Both the position numbers and the translations under genes were made by a program. Below, one piece after another: positions 15,312-23,885 of a stretch of 50,658 nt of DNA. Position 1 is the first letter of the stretch. Each line of letters opens with the position of its first letter. The notes below the pieces were generated by a model that saw nothing but the letters and a program-made list of their open reading frames with translations, had not been told where the DNA came from and made no database searches. This stretch comes from Magnetovibrio sp. (GTDB lineage Bacteria > Pseudomonadota > Alphaproteobacteria > Rhodospirillales > Magnetovibrionaceae): assembly GCA_028281525.1 (NCBI GenBank), contig JANQJR010000045.1:1-50658 (forward strand), given 5' to 3'.

Positions 15312-16898
15312 TTACGAGGGGGCAAAAAGGATGTCTGCTACGACGCGTTGCACTTCTTGCACCTGAATGGGTTTCGTCAGGTACTCAATAAAACCTGCAT
15401 CCATGCCACGCTTTATATCTTTGGGCATGGCCGCGGCACTGATGGCGACAACAGGTATATGCGACGTCTCAGCGTTTTCTTGCAGGTTCCGCAGGGCCTC
15501 AATTCCATCCATGCCGGGTAAATTGATGTCCATCAAAATCAAGGATGGTTTTTCAATCTCCGCCAACTCAAGTCCCACTTCTGCGTTGTGAGCCGAGATC
15601 AGATCGACCCTGGGAATTTGATCAAGAATTTTAACCATTAAAGCCAGGTTTGCAGAGTTGTCCTCGACATATAGAACCGTGTGGCTTTTTTCCAACTCAT
15701 TGATTTCGAGCGCAACTGTCAGATCTTCCAGGACCTCTTCGGCTTTACCGTCTTGAGCAGAAATCGCAAACGTTGGAAACTCAAACCAAAATGTGGAACC
15801 CACTCCGTCTTCGGTTTCAAAACCAATATTTCCACCCATGCCACGAACGAGTTTTTTTGTGATGGTCAGACCGATCCCGGTGCCTTCGATCTCACCCCCT
15901 TCCTTGCTCAAGCGTTGAAACGGCTTGAACACGCTATCCAGATACTCATTGGCGATACCATGCCCGGTGTCTTTAACCATCAAGCGCAAGAATTCATCGG
16001 GCGTGATCTCGTAATCCAAATCCACGGTCCCGCCTGCGCGGTTGTACTTGATCCCGTTGCTGAGAAGGTTCAAGAGGACCTGAACAAAGCGCGTTCTGTC
16101 CGCAAGAATATAGGGCAACTTCAAATTTGCGGTGTTGTCATTGAAAACGACGCCTCTTTTGTCAGCCATATTTTTCGCCATTTTGCTGCATTCAGCAATG
16201 GCGCCAACAGGGTCCATCTCCTCGATAGAAAAGCTAACCTTGCCACTTTCTATCTTGGCAAGGTCCAGAACCTGATTGATCAGTTCCAGAAGATGCGTTC
16301 CACTTTTTTTGATGTGTTTGACGGATTCAATTTGATCGCTAGATAACGGATTGGCGGCATCCAATTCCAACAGTTGACTAAACCCGAGGATCGCATTGAG
16401 TGGGGTGCGCAACTCATGGCTCATGGAGGAGAGAAACTCGGACTTTGCTTGGTTCGCAAGTTCAGCTTCAAGCTTCGCGTGTTCCATTTTGTTTTGAGCG
16501 ACAATTTGCTCCGTGATGTCGATTGCCACACCAAAAAAATATCGCGGCTTTAGGTCGCGGTCGAATTCAGACTGCATAAAGATTTCAACCCAGCGCTCTT
16601 CACCATTTGGTCGCACAAGGCAATAAATAAAGTCATCAATGCTTTCGTTCGGCTTTAACTCGAGCATTTTCGCCATCACTTCGTGATGATATGCACGATA
16701 GTCTTCACGTATCCATTGCGTGAACTCTTCGTAATTCAGCTTAGGTTCAGGATCCCGGCCAAAAATTCTCCATAGGCCCTCGGACCAAAAGACGGCTCCA
16801 TCGGCAACATTGAAAGACCAGTTACCAAAACGGGCGAGTTCCTCTGCCCTCTCAAGCCTTTTGGACAATTCGTCTTTTGTTTTTCTGTGAGCCATCAT
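15312..16898 (-). CDS. PAS histidine kinase with C-terminal receiver (hybrid kinase)
   Basis: A soluble hybrid sensor kinase of 528 residues. Order: a PAS/PAC domain (about 15-130, ending GVAIDITEQIVAQNK), dimerisation domain with phospho-acceptor His near 161 in SSMSHELRTPLNAILGF, ATPase domain with N box LLSNGIKYN, G1 DTGHGI and G2 GTGIGLTI, and a receiver with phospho-Asp in ILMDINLPGMDG near 470. There is no DNA-binding domain or transmembrane helix, so the signal is presumably cytoplasmic, possibly redox or a ligand in the PAS pocket. The start is uncertain: ATG at 16898 is followed by normal coding, while an ATG at 16961 would add 21 residues across an A+T-rich stretch that looks like a promoter. 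Base composition is A+T-richer than the flanks, hinting at transfer; it sits next to two tRNA genes. Confidence 0.93.
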   Translation of the reverse strand: MMAHRKTKDELSKRLERAEELARFGNWSFNVADGAVFWSEGLWRIFGRDPEPKLNYEEFTQWIREDYRAYHHEVMAKMLELKPNESIDDFIYCLVRPNGEERWVEIFMQSEFDRDLKPRYFFGVAIDITEQIVAQNKMEHAKLEAELANQAKSEFLSSMSHELRTPLNAILGFSQLLELDAANPLSSDQIESVKHIKKSGTHLLELINQVLDLAKIESGKVSFSIEEMDPVGAIAECSKMAKNMADKRGVVFNDNTANLKLPYILADRTRFVQVLLNLLSNGIKYNRAGGTVDLDYEITPDEFLRLMVKDTGHGIANEYLDSVFKPFQRLSKEGGEIEGTGIGLTITKKLVRGMGGNIGFETEDGVGSTFWFEFPTFAISAQDGKAEEVLEDLTVALEINELEKSHTVLYVEDNSANLALMVKILDQIPRVDLISAHNAEVGLELAEIEKPSLILMDINLPGMDGIEALRNLQENAETSHIPVVAISAAAMPKDIKRGMDAGFIEYLTKPIQVQEVQRVVADILFAPS

Positions 16899-17162
16899 CA
16901 AGAGTTGTGTCAGTGAAACCGATAAATAATACCAATTTATATGTGACGAACGCCAGCGCATACAACGTCAATGCCAAAAAATCCCGTATTTGAGGGCTGA
17001 CCTTTTTCTTTGGTGGGAAGCCGTGGCAAAACGGGACTGGGGCAAAACGCCAATCTGTCCGATCGGTTCCACATTCACTTTTGCTCCGATCCGCGAACCG
17101 CTAACATTTAAAGTGTTCTCATATAGACATCCCTTTTCATACCAACCAAGAAAGCGACCGAT

Positions 17163-17576
17163 ATGATCCCCCTAGAGCAACTGCACGAGCAAAACCACAA
17201 AATGGGTGAACTCGCCAAGACCCTGGAATACATGTTCCGGGACCGTGAACTGTGTGACACCGGCGTCACGTATGAGTTGTTTGAACGCTATCTCAAGCTC
17301 TTCGATGAGCACATGAGCCACAACAAGGACATCTACGCCACGCTGCTCAACCACTCCGACACATCCGTGCGCCATACCGTTGAACGCTTCATGGAAGGCG
17401 AGCGGGAAATCAAACGCGTGTTTCACGACTATGAGCACAAGTGGTGCAAGCACGGCCTGCACATCAACGACCACGACGCGTTTTCCGCGGAAACGGAAGA
17501 CATGTTCAATCTCGTCTGGGAGCGCATCCAGGCCGAAAGCGAACAGCTCTATCCGATCTACCGCCAACACGGCTGA
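17163..17576 (+). CDS. Hemerythrin-like HHE-domain protein
   Basis: A 137-residue all-helical protein with the His spacing of HHE cation-binding (hemerythrin-like) proteins: HEQNHKM near the start, FDEHMSHNKDIY near 47-58, NHSDTSVRH near 63-71, HDYEHKWCKHGLHINDHD in the middle and a C-terminal SEQLYPIYRQHG. The high His/Glu content suggests a metal site, but ligand positions do not all match bacteriohemerythrin, so O2 binding is uncertain. It is followed by a strong hairpin terminator and appears monocistronic. Confidence 0.7.
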   Translation: MIPLEQLHEQNHKMGELAKTLEYMFRDRELCDTGVTYELFERYLKLFDEHMSHNKDIYATLLNHSDTSVRHTVERFMEGEREIKRVFHDYEHKWCKHGLHINDHDAFSAETEDMFNLVWERIQAESEQLYPIYRQHG

Positions 17577-17599
17577 TCACACGCAACCGCACAACATGC

Positions 17600-17639
17600 A
17601 AAAGGCCAGCTTTCCTTTTCATCAGGAGGCTGGCCTTTT
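17600..17639. terminator. Bidirectional hairpin terminator
   Basis: AAAAGGCCAGC pairs with GCTGGCCTTTT around an 18-base loop between two convergent genes. Both strands end in four or five T, so it can stop both transcripts. Confidence 0.8.
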
Positions 17640-17661
17640 CCGTTGATATCCGTGGAGCGGT

Positions 17662-18489
17662 TCAGGGCGCGGCTGCGCCGGCGATTTCCCGGTCGTCTTC
17701 GTAGATGACGTAAGCGATGTCGATGGGCTCGTCCAAACCCTCATTAAAGGGAATCGCGGTCAAAAACCGGCCAAGGCCGCCGTCGCGCCCCTGACTCAAT
17801 TTCAGCACCACCCGGTCCTGGGTGCCGTAATACCAGCCCTGGGGCTCATCCGTGTCAGCGATCTTGATGACCTGATCGCCGCCGCCGTCGGCCAGCAGCG
17901 ACAAGGTCAGGGTGCAACCCGGAACATGGTTGCCGTTTTCATCCTCGATGCGCACGCGCACGGGGTGGCGGCGCACATGGATCTGGCGCGGGAAGTGGGT
18001 GCCGAGGCGCACCGGCGTTTCGGCTTTCTGCGCCTTCTCCGGATCCTTGGGCATACCGAACTTGTGTCCCTTGGCCTCCAACTCCTTGCGCATTTCGGCC
18101 AGCGCCGCCAAAGCGTCCTCGCGGCTTTCGAACATGTTGGGGTCGAAGTTTTCTTCCTTCGACTTTTCCAGGATTTCGCTGCTGGTGCGGTCCGGAATGG
18201 CATAACGCACGGTACCCAGGGAATAGGCCAGATTGAGCTTCTTGCCGCGGTGCGCGAACGCGATCCAGGCGTCGGGCAAGATGGTGCAATTCTTATAGTT
18301 GACCAGAAACAACCACTTTTGATTGGTCTTGCCGACGCGGGTTTCGATGGCGTCGTAGACGTGGTTGACCTCGGAACTGTCGGAGAACATCAGTTCCGAC
18401 AGGTCCACTTCCATAACTTGTAAATCTGGATAAAAACCGATGCGTTCCGAAAGGCTCTTCTCTTGCATTGGGGGAAGTCCTGTTGCCAT
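17662..18489 (-). CDS. Conserved-looking protein of unknown function
   Basis: I do not recognise this 275-residue cytoplasmic protein. The first half (about 15-110) has the strand-helix pattern of a SpoIIAA/STAS-like fold: LQVMEVDLSEL, VYDAIETRVGKTNQKWLFLVNYKN and AWIAFAHRGKKLNLAYSLGTVRYA. A charged helical linker with KSKEENFDPNMFESREDALAALAEMRKE follows. The last 110 residues look like a beta-sandwich domain (HVRRHPVRVRIEDENGN, CTLTLSLLADGGGDQVIKIA, EPQGWYYGTQDRVVLKLS). No signal peptide or membrane helix. ATG at 18489 is certain enough: AGGAG lies seven bases ahead. It may be a regulatory partner protein, but this is a fold-level guess only. Confidence 0.75.
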   Translation of the reverse strand: MATGLPPMQEKSLSERIGFYPDLQVMEVDLSELMFSDSSEVNHVYDAIETRVGKTNQKWLFLVNYKNCTILPDAWIAFAHRGKKLNLAYSLGTVRYAIPDRTSSEILEKSKEENFDPNMFESREDALAALAEMRKELEAKGHKFGMPKDPEKAQKAETPVRLGTHFPRQIHVRRHPVRVRIEDENGNHVPGCTLTLSLLADGGGDQVIKIADTDEPQGWYYGTQDRVVLKLSQGRDGGLGRFLTAIPFNEGLDEPIDIAYVIYEDDREIAGAAAP

Positions 18490-18863
18490 GTGAGCGCTCC
18501 TACCCCACGTAGCGGCAGAAGTGTATCGGACCCATCGCTGGTTGGCGACGGAAACTTTGTCCACACGCGAAAAGAGTTCCGTTGCCCTTGTCCGGGTTTT
18601 ACGAAACGAAATAAAGCGCTGAATAATCCAGAGCCGGGCGCAATCCCGGAGATTTACGCTAAGTGGTGAAAATGCCGGTTAAAAAATAGCTTCGGGGCGC
18701 ACTTGTTTTTGCCCCGGCTTGCCACATCCGGCCCTGATTCGGAACCAAATTCGCCCAAAATTTTCGGAAAAATTCACCTTGTGTGACGACTCGCACAGCG
18801 TGAATTTCCGCGCGCCTGTACAACGGAAAGCATGGAGACACAAACATCAGAAGGATATTTGAC
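18490..18863. other. Intergenic region between divergent genes
   Basis: Holds the upstream regions of the unknown protein (minus) and the small membrane protein (plus). A weak inverted pair CGGGGC...GCCCCG (18693-18716) is visible. No convincing small gene or known motif is seen. Confidence 0.4.
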
Positions 18864-19178
18864 ATGACACAGCCTTTGATGACTTCCCGAGCCTACGCCG
18901 ACGTGTCCTCGAAAGTGGGCATTTTGATCGCCTGCATTATGGCGATCGCATTCACCTTCATAGCCGTCTCCCCCGCTCTGGCCGGCGACGGCGCACTCCG
19001 CTTCGATCACCCGGCCCGCACCAGCGCGGTTGATGCCGCGCGCAAGGCCGAACTTTACCTGATCAAACAAGGCCATATCGAAGACGCACAAACCATCAAG
19101 GCCAAGCGAGAACGCTTGCACCAGATGAACGGTCAGGATCGCACCCACCCGGCGAACATGACCGGAATGGACAGCTAA
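18864..19178 (+). CDS. Small exported protein of unknown function
   Basis: A 104-residue protein with a hydrophobic segment (about 18-39, VGILIACIMAIAFTFIAVSPA) followed by a probable cleavage site ALAGD, so it is likely exported to the periplasm. The mature part is about 63 residues, helical and charged, with AARKAELYLIKQGHIEDAQTI resembling a TPR-like hairpin. No family is recognised. AAGGA lies nine bases ahead of the ATG. A strong terminator at 19275 separates it from the diguanylate cyclase. Confidence 0.65.
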   Translation: MTQPLMTSRAYADVSSKVGILIACIMAIAFTFIAVSPALAGDGALRFDHPARTSAVDAARKAELYLIKQGHIEDAQTIKAKRERLHQMNGQDRTHPANMTGMDS

Positions 19179-19274
19179 GCCACCCTTCTCTCATCTGGCT
19201 GTCTTGTCTCCAGCTTCGGCCTCTCTCGGCCCAGGTCCTATCATGACTTGCCAAAGTCCGCTAACCAGCGGCCC

Positions 19275-19306
19275 CGGCCCCGGCGAAAGCCGGGGCCGTT
19301 TATTTA
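19275..19306 (+). terminator. Rho-independent terminator
   Basis: Perfect ten-base stem CGGCCCCGGC / GCCGGGGCCG closed by a stable GAAA tetraloop, followed by TTTATTTAT. It lies about 97 bp past the small exported protein gene. Confidence 0.9.
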
Positions 19307-19416
19307 TCGGTCCAATGGCGTCATGCAAACTTCACAAAAGCTTCGTTTGTCTTGGCGGGGCGCATTTCATAGCGTGCACCAACCCCATTTGCACCCACGC
19401 GATCGTAGATAGACAA

Positions 19417-21090
19417 ATGCGCCTATTGTCCATCATTAAGACCCCCCTCGCGACCCGTTGGAGCTTCGTGAGTCTGACCGCCGCCGTTTTGATCGTGATC
19501 ACGGCGGCCGGGGGCATTTTGCTGGGCACGCAGGCGATCCGCCTGTTCGAAGACATGCGTGTGACGTGGCAACGCTACGACCAAGTCTCAGAGCAAAAAA
19601 TCACCTATCTGACCCAGATGCACCAATACCTGGGTTTTTCGGGACTGACCCAGCATCTCAAGGATTACCTGCTGCACGGCGACGAACATCTGATAACCTG
19701 GATCGACATCGATCTGGACCAAGCTAAAAACGCGGTGGACAGCTATCGCCTGCTTGAAATCGGTGAGGCGGAGGAAGCCGCACTGTCGGAATTGCGCGCC
19801 CTGATTATGAAGAGCCGCGCCCAGGTCAGCGAAATTCCCAATCTGCGCCAAGCCGGCCTGAGCCCGGCGGAAATCGACAAGCAAATCGACTTGAACCCCG
19901 CCGCCGCCATTGCCGCACTGGACCAATTGCGTTGGGCGTGGCGTCAACAAGCCGTCGAAGCTCAGAACGCCATGAACGCAACGTCAAATGCGGGCGCCAA
20001 TTTGGTCAGCTACGGCTGGGTGTTCCTGCCGGTCATGGCGTTGATCGGCGGCATCGTATTCTGGCTGGTCAACAGGCTATGCCGTCAGGTCACGGCATAT
20101 GAGCGCGAAAAGGAAGCCCTGGCAAAATCGGAACGCAAGTTCCGCGACATGGCCGACAACGTGCCCGGCGTGATCTTCCAGTGGTACGAAAAACGCGGCG
20201 GGGATCGCGGTTATCTCTACGTCAGCCCCCGTTGCCAGGAGCTCTACGGCGTCAGCCCCGACGAGTTGCAGCGCAACTGGCAAGCGCTGGCGATTCACCC
20301 GGAAGACGAAGAGCGTTACCTGCAAACCGTCCAGGAAGCCTTCGAACGCAAGGCCGAATGGTCCTTCGAAGGCCGTTTCCTCACGCCCAAGGGCGAGGAA
20401 AAGTGGTGGCGTGGCATTTCCAAGCCGGTGCCCCTCAACGAAGAAGAAATCGTTTTTAACGGTGTGATCATCGATATCTCCTTGCAAAAGAAGATGGAAG
20501 AAGAGCTGCGTTCCTTGGCCACCACAGATGCGCTCACCGGCGCGTGCAACCGCCGCCATTTCCTGCACAAGGCGGACACGGAAATTCCCCGCGCGCAACG
20601 CTATAACAATCCCTTGGCGGTGTTGATGATCGATCTGGATCATTTCAAAACCATCAATGACACCTACGGCCACGCGGGCGGTGATGAAGTGCTGCGCACT
20701 TTTGTCAACAAGGTCAAGGAAACGCTGCGCGGTCCCGACGTGCTGGGGCGCATCGGCGGCGAGGAATTCGCGGTGATGCTGCCGGAAACCGATCTGCAAG
20801 GGGCCGTGGCGCTGGCGGAGCGCATCCGCACCGACATCCAGGATGCCAACATCCGCTGGGACAAGCGCACCATCAAAGCGACCGTGTCCATCGGCATCGC
20901 CACGGTGGACAAGAACGACAAGGACATTCACGACATCATGGCGCGCGCCGACAAAGCGCTCTACACCGCCAAGTCCGAAGGCCGCAACCGGGTGATGATC
21001 AGCCGCGGCAAAGTCGACTTGTCCGCCGACAGCGCACCGGAACTTCTCGACCTCACAAGCACCGAACCCGGTCCGCATGGGGCGAACTGA
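19417..21090 (+). CDS. Membrane diguanylate cyclase with PAS domain
   Basis: Makes the second messenger cyclic di-GMP from two GTP. From ATG at 19417 (557 residues): a transmembrane helix at about 18-40, a periplasmic helical sensor region (about 41-195), a second transmembrane helix (about 198-218), a PAS domain (about 240-365, ending FNGVIIDISLQKKMEEE) and a GGDEF domain (about 370-530). The active-site motif is GGEEF, and RGPD five residues before it is the RxxD inhibitory site, so product feedback is likely. The open frame extends 71 codons upstream, but that part is not protein-like and runs through the preceding terminator. The helical ectodomain resembles four-helix-bundle sensors of small ligands. 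The last 40 residues are Asp/Ser-rich and unmatched. Confidence 0.93.
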   Translation: MRLLSIIKTPLATRWSFVSLTAAVLIVITAAGGILLGTQAIRLFEDMRVTWQRYDQVSEQKITYLTQMHQYLGFSGLTQHLKDYLLHGDEHLITWIDIDLDQAKNAVDSYRLLEIGEAEEAALSELRALIMKSRAQVSEIPNLRQAGLSPAEIDKQIDLNPAAAIAALDQLRWAWRQQAVEAQNAMNATSNAGANLVSYGWVFLPVMALIGGIVFWLVNRLCRQVTAYEREKEALAKSERKFRDMADNVPGVIFQWYEKRGGDRGYLYVSPRCQELYGVSPDELQRNWQALAIHPEDEERYLQTVQEAFERKAEWSFEGRFLTPKGEEKWWRGISKPVPLNEEEIVFNGVIIDISLQKKMEEELRSLATTDALTGACNRRHFLHKADTEIPRAQRYNNPLAVLMIDLDHFKTINDTYGHAGGDEVLRTFVNKVKETLRGPDVLGRIGGEEFAVMLPETDLQGAVALAERIRTDIQDANIRWDKRTIKATVSIGIATVDKNDKDIHDIMARADKALYTAKSEGRNRVMISRGKVDLSADSAPELLDLTSTEPGPHGAN

Positions 21091-21241
21091 CGCCTGACAG
21101 CTGATCGCGGCTTACCCTCAGAAATTGTACGCCCCATGTTCACATGCCATACTTATGATGGTGCTGGAACGCTGCTGACATCCATCGACCGGCAAAGCTC
21201 GAACAGAGCCCCCAGCGCTACTGCGCAGATGAGGGCGGGAC

Positions 21242-23008
21242 ATGCCCGGACACTTGAAAGTTTTGTTTGCCTTCATCTTCGTCACCCTGGTGATGGGGGT
21301 GCGGTGGTCGTCTGCGCCCATGGCGCAACCCGCCGTTTACGGCGCGCCGAAAGATTCCTGTACATGCTTTGACGGCACACGCTACTGGAACGCACCGTGC
21401 GGCGACTGCCCCGGCGCACCCACTGTCCCGGATGACGAGGCGGACGTCTACGGGGAAGAAACCGACACCACATCCGATTACGGGGGCTGCGCCACCACCG
21501 GAGGCTACGCGGCCGATGAAACGCCAACCGGCACGTCGTGGACGTATGCGGCCGGCGATCCACACCCCGACCACCCGAACGTCAGATGGACAGGAACCGG
21601 ATGGCGGCCGGTCCCCGGCCAGGACTGGTTGTCCAGCGATCCAAATGATTTAACGGTCGTCCCCATTGCAGGCTACCGTCACCCGGACTATCCCAACGTC
21701 ATCCAGAACCCAGACGGCACATGGCGCGCCGCGGACGGCTACCGTTGGATCAATGACGATCAAGGCAGTTTAGAAACCGAGCCGATCCCAGGATATCGCC
21801 ACCCGGATCATCCCAATACAATCCAGAATGCGGATGGAACGTGGCGGGCCGCAGACGGGCACCGCTGGGCCAACGACGATCCCGACAGTTTGCAGACCGA
21901 ACCGATCCCAGGATATCCGCACCCGGATTATGCCAACGTCGTGCAAAAATCGAACGGCAAGTGGCGGGCCGCAGACGGCTACCGTTGGGCCAATGACGAT
22001 CCCAACAGTTTGGCAACCGAGCCGATCCCCGGATATCCCCACCCCAAACACCCGCACGTGGCGCAAGGCGCGGATGGCAAGTGGTATCCGGAACCCGGCT
22101 ACCGTTGGGCGGGGGCTGAGCCGGATTGGACAGTGGAGCTGATGGCGGGACTGACGCGCACCCACACCGGCAGTCTGACGCCCGCACCGGGATACGTCAT
22201 TTTTCCCGAAGACGAGACACGGCTCAGGCCCACCTTGGTGGCGCCGGACCTGCAGCGCGACAGTTGGGTCGGCCAGCGGCTTAAAAGTCTGCAGATCATC
22301 GATGTTCCGACCCCGGTTTTGTTCAACGCCAGCGAACTGGGCAGTTACGCCCAAACCAAGGCCATCGCGGCCAGCCTGGGCGAACACGAACTGGAGCGGC
22401 GGATCGAACGGTTGGAATACGTCCTGGGCGTGCTGCGCACCACAGCGGCCTTGCAGAGCGCTGAGTTCGAGGACATCCGGGCTGCAGCCAGCGAAGCGGA
22501 AAACGCGGCTGTGATCGCATCACTGAAGCTACTGGTCCAGGGGCTCCTTCCGCTTGCCCGCAAGGCCGGCGGTGACGGCACCTTGCGCCGCGAAATGCGC
22601 CACTGGTCCGCACGGGGCTCGGAACTCATGTTGATTTTCAACACGACGTCTTTGGCAGAGGCCACCGCAAAAGAACGTCTGGCTTTCGAAGACGCCCTCA
22701 AAAAGGCGCGCAACATCATTGCGGCTTCCATGGCGGTCTACGGCGCCCAGGCCCATGGTTATTATGCCAAGCCCAGGGCCGGGCCCGACTCATTGGCCGC
22801 CCCGAAAAGCACCGCCCAACTGGCCGCGTTGGCGTTTTGGGCCAAGGACTACCTCAACGCGGTTCTCGAGTGGAAAATGGCGTACGATATGCACCAGCGT
22901 CTGACAGACAACAGCACAGCGCCGGAGGCGCTGATTGCCTATCAGCGCAATGTGAGCGAGCTCTATGAAGTGCTCATCACCGAACGCAACAAGCGCGCGG
23001 CCCAGTGA
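21242..23008 (+). CDS. Exported protein with five 40-residue tandem repeats
   Basis: I know no family for this 588-residue protein. It has an N-terminal signal-type helix (about 5-22), a Cys-rich start (Cys40, 42, 53, 56, 83), then five tandem repeats of exactly 40 residues (about 101-300). The repeat consensus is PIPGYxHPDxPN, then xQNADGKWRAAD, then GYRWANDDPNSLxTE. The C-terminal 240 residues are helical and charged (GEHELERRIERLEYVLGV, ASEAENAAVIASLKLLVQG), ending in a basic segment. The Trp/Tyr/Pro/His-rich repeat suggests a beta-type surface binding module. ATG at 21242 has GAGG eight bases ahead. It stands alone between the diguanylate cyclase and a convergent cupin gene. Confidence 0.8.
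   Translation: MPGHLKVLFAFIFVTLVMGVRWSSAPMAQPAVYGAPKDSCTCFDGTRYWNAPCGDCPGAPTVPDDEADVYGEETDTTSDYGGCATTGGYAADETPTGTSWTYAAGDPHPDHPNVRWTGTGWRPVPGQDWLSSDPNDLTVVPIAGYRHPDYPNVIQNPDGTWRAADGYRWINDDQGSLETEPIPGYRHPDHPNTIQNADGTWRAADGHRWANDDPDSLQTEPIPGYPHPDYANVVQKSNGKWRAADGYRWANDDPNSLATEPIPGYPHPKHPHVAQGADGKWYPEPGYRWAGAEPDWTVELMAGLTRTHTGSLTPAPGYVIFPEDETRLRPTLVAPDLQRDSWVGQRLKSLQIIDVPTPVLFNASELGSYAQTKAIAASLGEHELERRIERLEYVLGVLRTTAALQSAEFEDIRAAASEAENAAVIASLKLLVQGLLPLARKAGGDGTLRREMRHWSARGSELMLIFNTTSLAEATAKERLAFEDALKKARNIIAASMAVYGAQAHGYYAKPRAGPDSLAAPKSTAQLAALAFWAKDYLNAVLEWKMAYDMHQRLTDNSTAPEALIAYQRNVSELYEVLITERNKRAAQ
21542..22141 (+). repeat. Five tandem 120-bp repeats inside a gene
   Basis: The period is exactly 120 bp (40 codons). 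Units 2-4 (21662-22021) are close to each other; unit 1 and unit 5 are degenerate edges. The DNA units have diverged mainly at third positions and at a few residues, as expected for selected protein repeats rather than a recent slippage product. Confidence 0.85.
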
Positions 23009-23017
23009 AATAGGCTG

Positions 23018-23293
23018 TTAGCCGAACCGATAGTGCTTGCGCACCGCTTTCCGGATGTGCCAGGTACAGCTCATTCCCTTGGGAAAGGTCACCAGATCGC
23101 CCGCGCCGAAGCGAACCGGCGCGCCCCATTGGCTCTGATTGTCCGGTGTCACCGTCACCTCCCCTTCCAATAACAGGCACGTTTCGCAAGCGTCGTAAGT
23201 CCAGGGAAAGACACTTTCTTCCTTTTCCCAGATCGGCTCGGACGCCATATCTGCGGCCTCGGCATTTGTCGGCTTGCGCACATCGATGGTCAT
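23018..23293 (-). CDS. Cupin-domain protein (DUF861 type)
   Basis: A 91-residue single cupin barrel similar to the DUF861 / ureidoglycine aminohydrolase-like small cupins. Visible are FPWTYDACETCLLLEGEVTVTP (strand with Glu ligand region), RFGAGDLVTFPKGMSCTWHI (second cupin motif, with P-x-G and a final His) and a C-terminal strand with KHYRFG. Its substrate cannot be read from the sequence; many such proteins are of unknown role. Convergent with the repeat protein, 9 bp apart. Confidence 0.88.
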   Translation of the reverse strand: MTIDVRKPTNAEAADMASEPIWEKEESVFPWTYDACETCLLLEGEVTVTPDNQSQWGAPVRFGAGDLVTFPKGMSCTWHIRKAVRKHYRFG

Positions 23294-23402
23294 TTGGAGC
23301 CTCCACCCACGTTGATTTTATTTGCCTGAACTATAGGCCCTAACCTTGCGAAATATAAGGATTTGTCGTTAAATCGGAAGACACATACCGAGCGGAGGAC
23401 CA

Positions 23403-23852
23403 TTGGGGCGCATGGGTACCGTTGCCAAAGAACAAGACGACATGCTCGTTCTGCAGACGGAAATCCGTCACCTGAAAAACACCATTCAGGCTCTGCGGGA
23501 CGAATTGGAGCGCGTGCGTTTCGAAAAAGACGAAGCGGTCGCGGCCGCCGTGTCCGAAGCCAACCAAGAAATTCAACAGTTGCGCGCCACGGCAGGCGCG
23601 CTTCGCGACGAATTGGAAAGCCTGCGTTTCGACAAAGACGAAGCCGTGCACAGCGCCATCAAGGACGGCCGGGACGAAAGCAGCCAGCTGCAACAAACCA
23701 TCCAGGCGATCCGCGACGAAACGGAAGAGGTCAAATTCAAGTACGAAGACAAACTTCAGAAAATGGCCCGGCAAACACGCGATGAGTCGAAGCAATTGCA
23801 CGACACCATCCAGGCTTTGCGCGACGAACTGCAAGAGCTACAAAAGAACTAA
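23403..23852 (+). CDS. Coiled-coil protein with 36-residue repeats
   Basis: A 149-residue, highly charged protein predicted to be one long coiled coil. It has a clear 36-residue repeat starting at Leu24, Leu60, Leu96 and Leu132, each with QALRDEL-like and FEKDEAV-like cores. No membrane segment or Cys. The likely start is TTG at 23403 with GGAGG four bases ahead; ATG at 23412 is the alternative. Only 33 bp separate it from the GAF-PAS adenylate cyclase, so the two are probably co-transcribed and the coiled coil may bind or scaffold the cyclase; that partnership is inference. Confidence 0.75.
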   Translation: MGRMGTVAKEQDDMLVLQTEIRHLKNTIQALRDELERVRFEKDEAVAAAVSEANQEIQQLRATAGALRDELESLRFDKDEAVHSAIKDGRDESSQLQQTIQAIRDETEEVKFKYEDKLQKMARQTRDESKQLHDTIQALRDELQELQKN

Positions 23853-23885
23853 GCCTGAAAAGAGCAGGCACTGTGAGGGATCATC

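Noticed and set aside
15131-17000. Second copy of the tRNA-Asn 3' end as evidence of an integrated island
   Set aside because: Scanning this stretch showed no repeat of the T-arm/acceptor end and no integrase gene.
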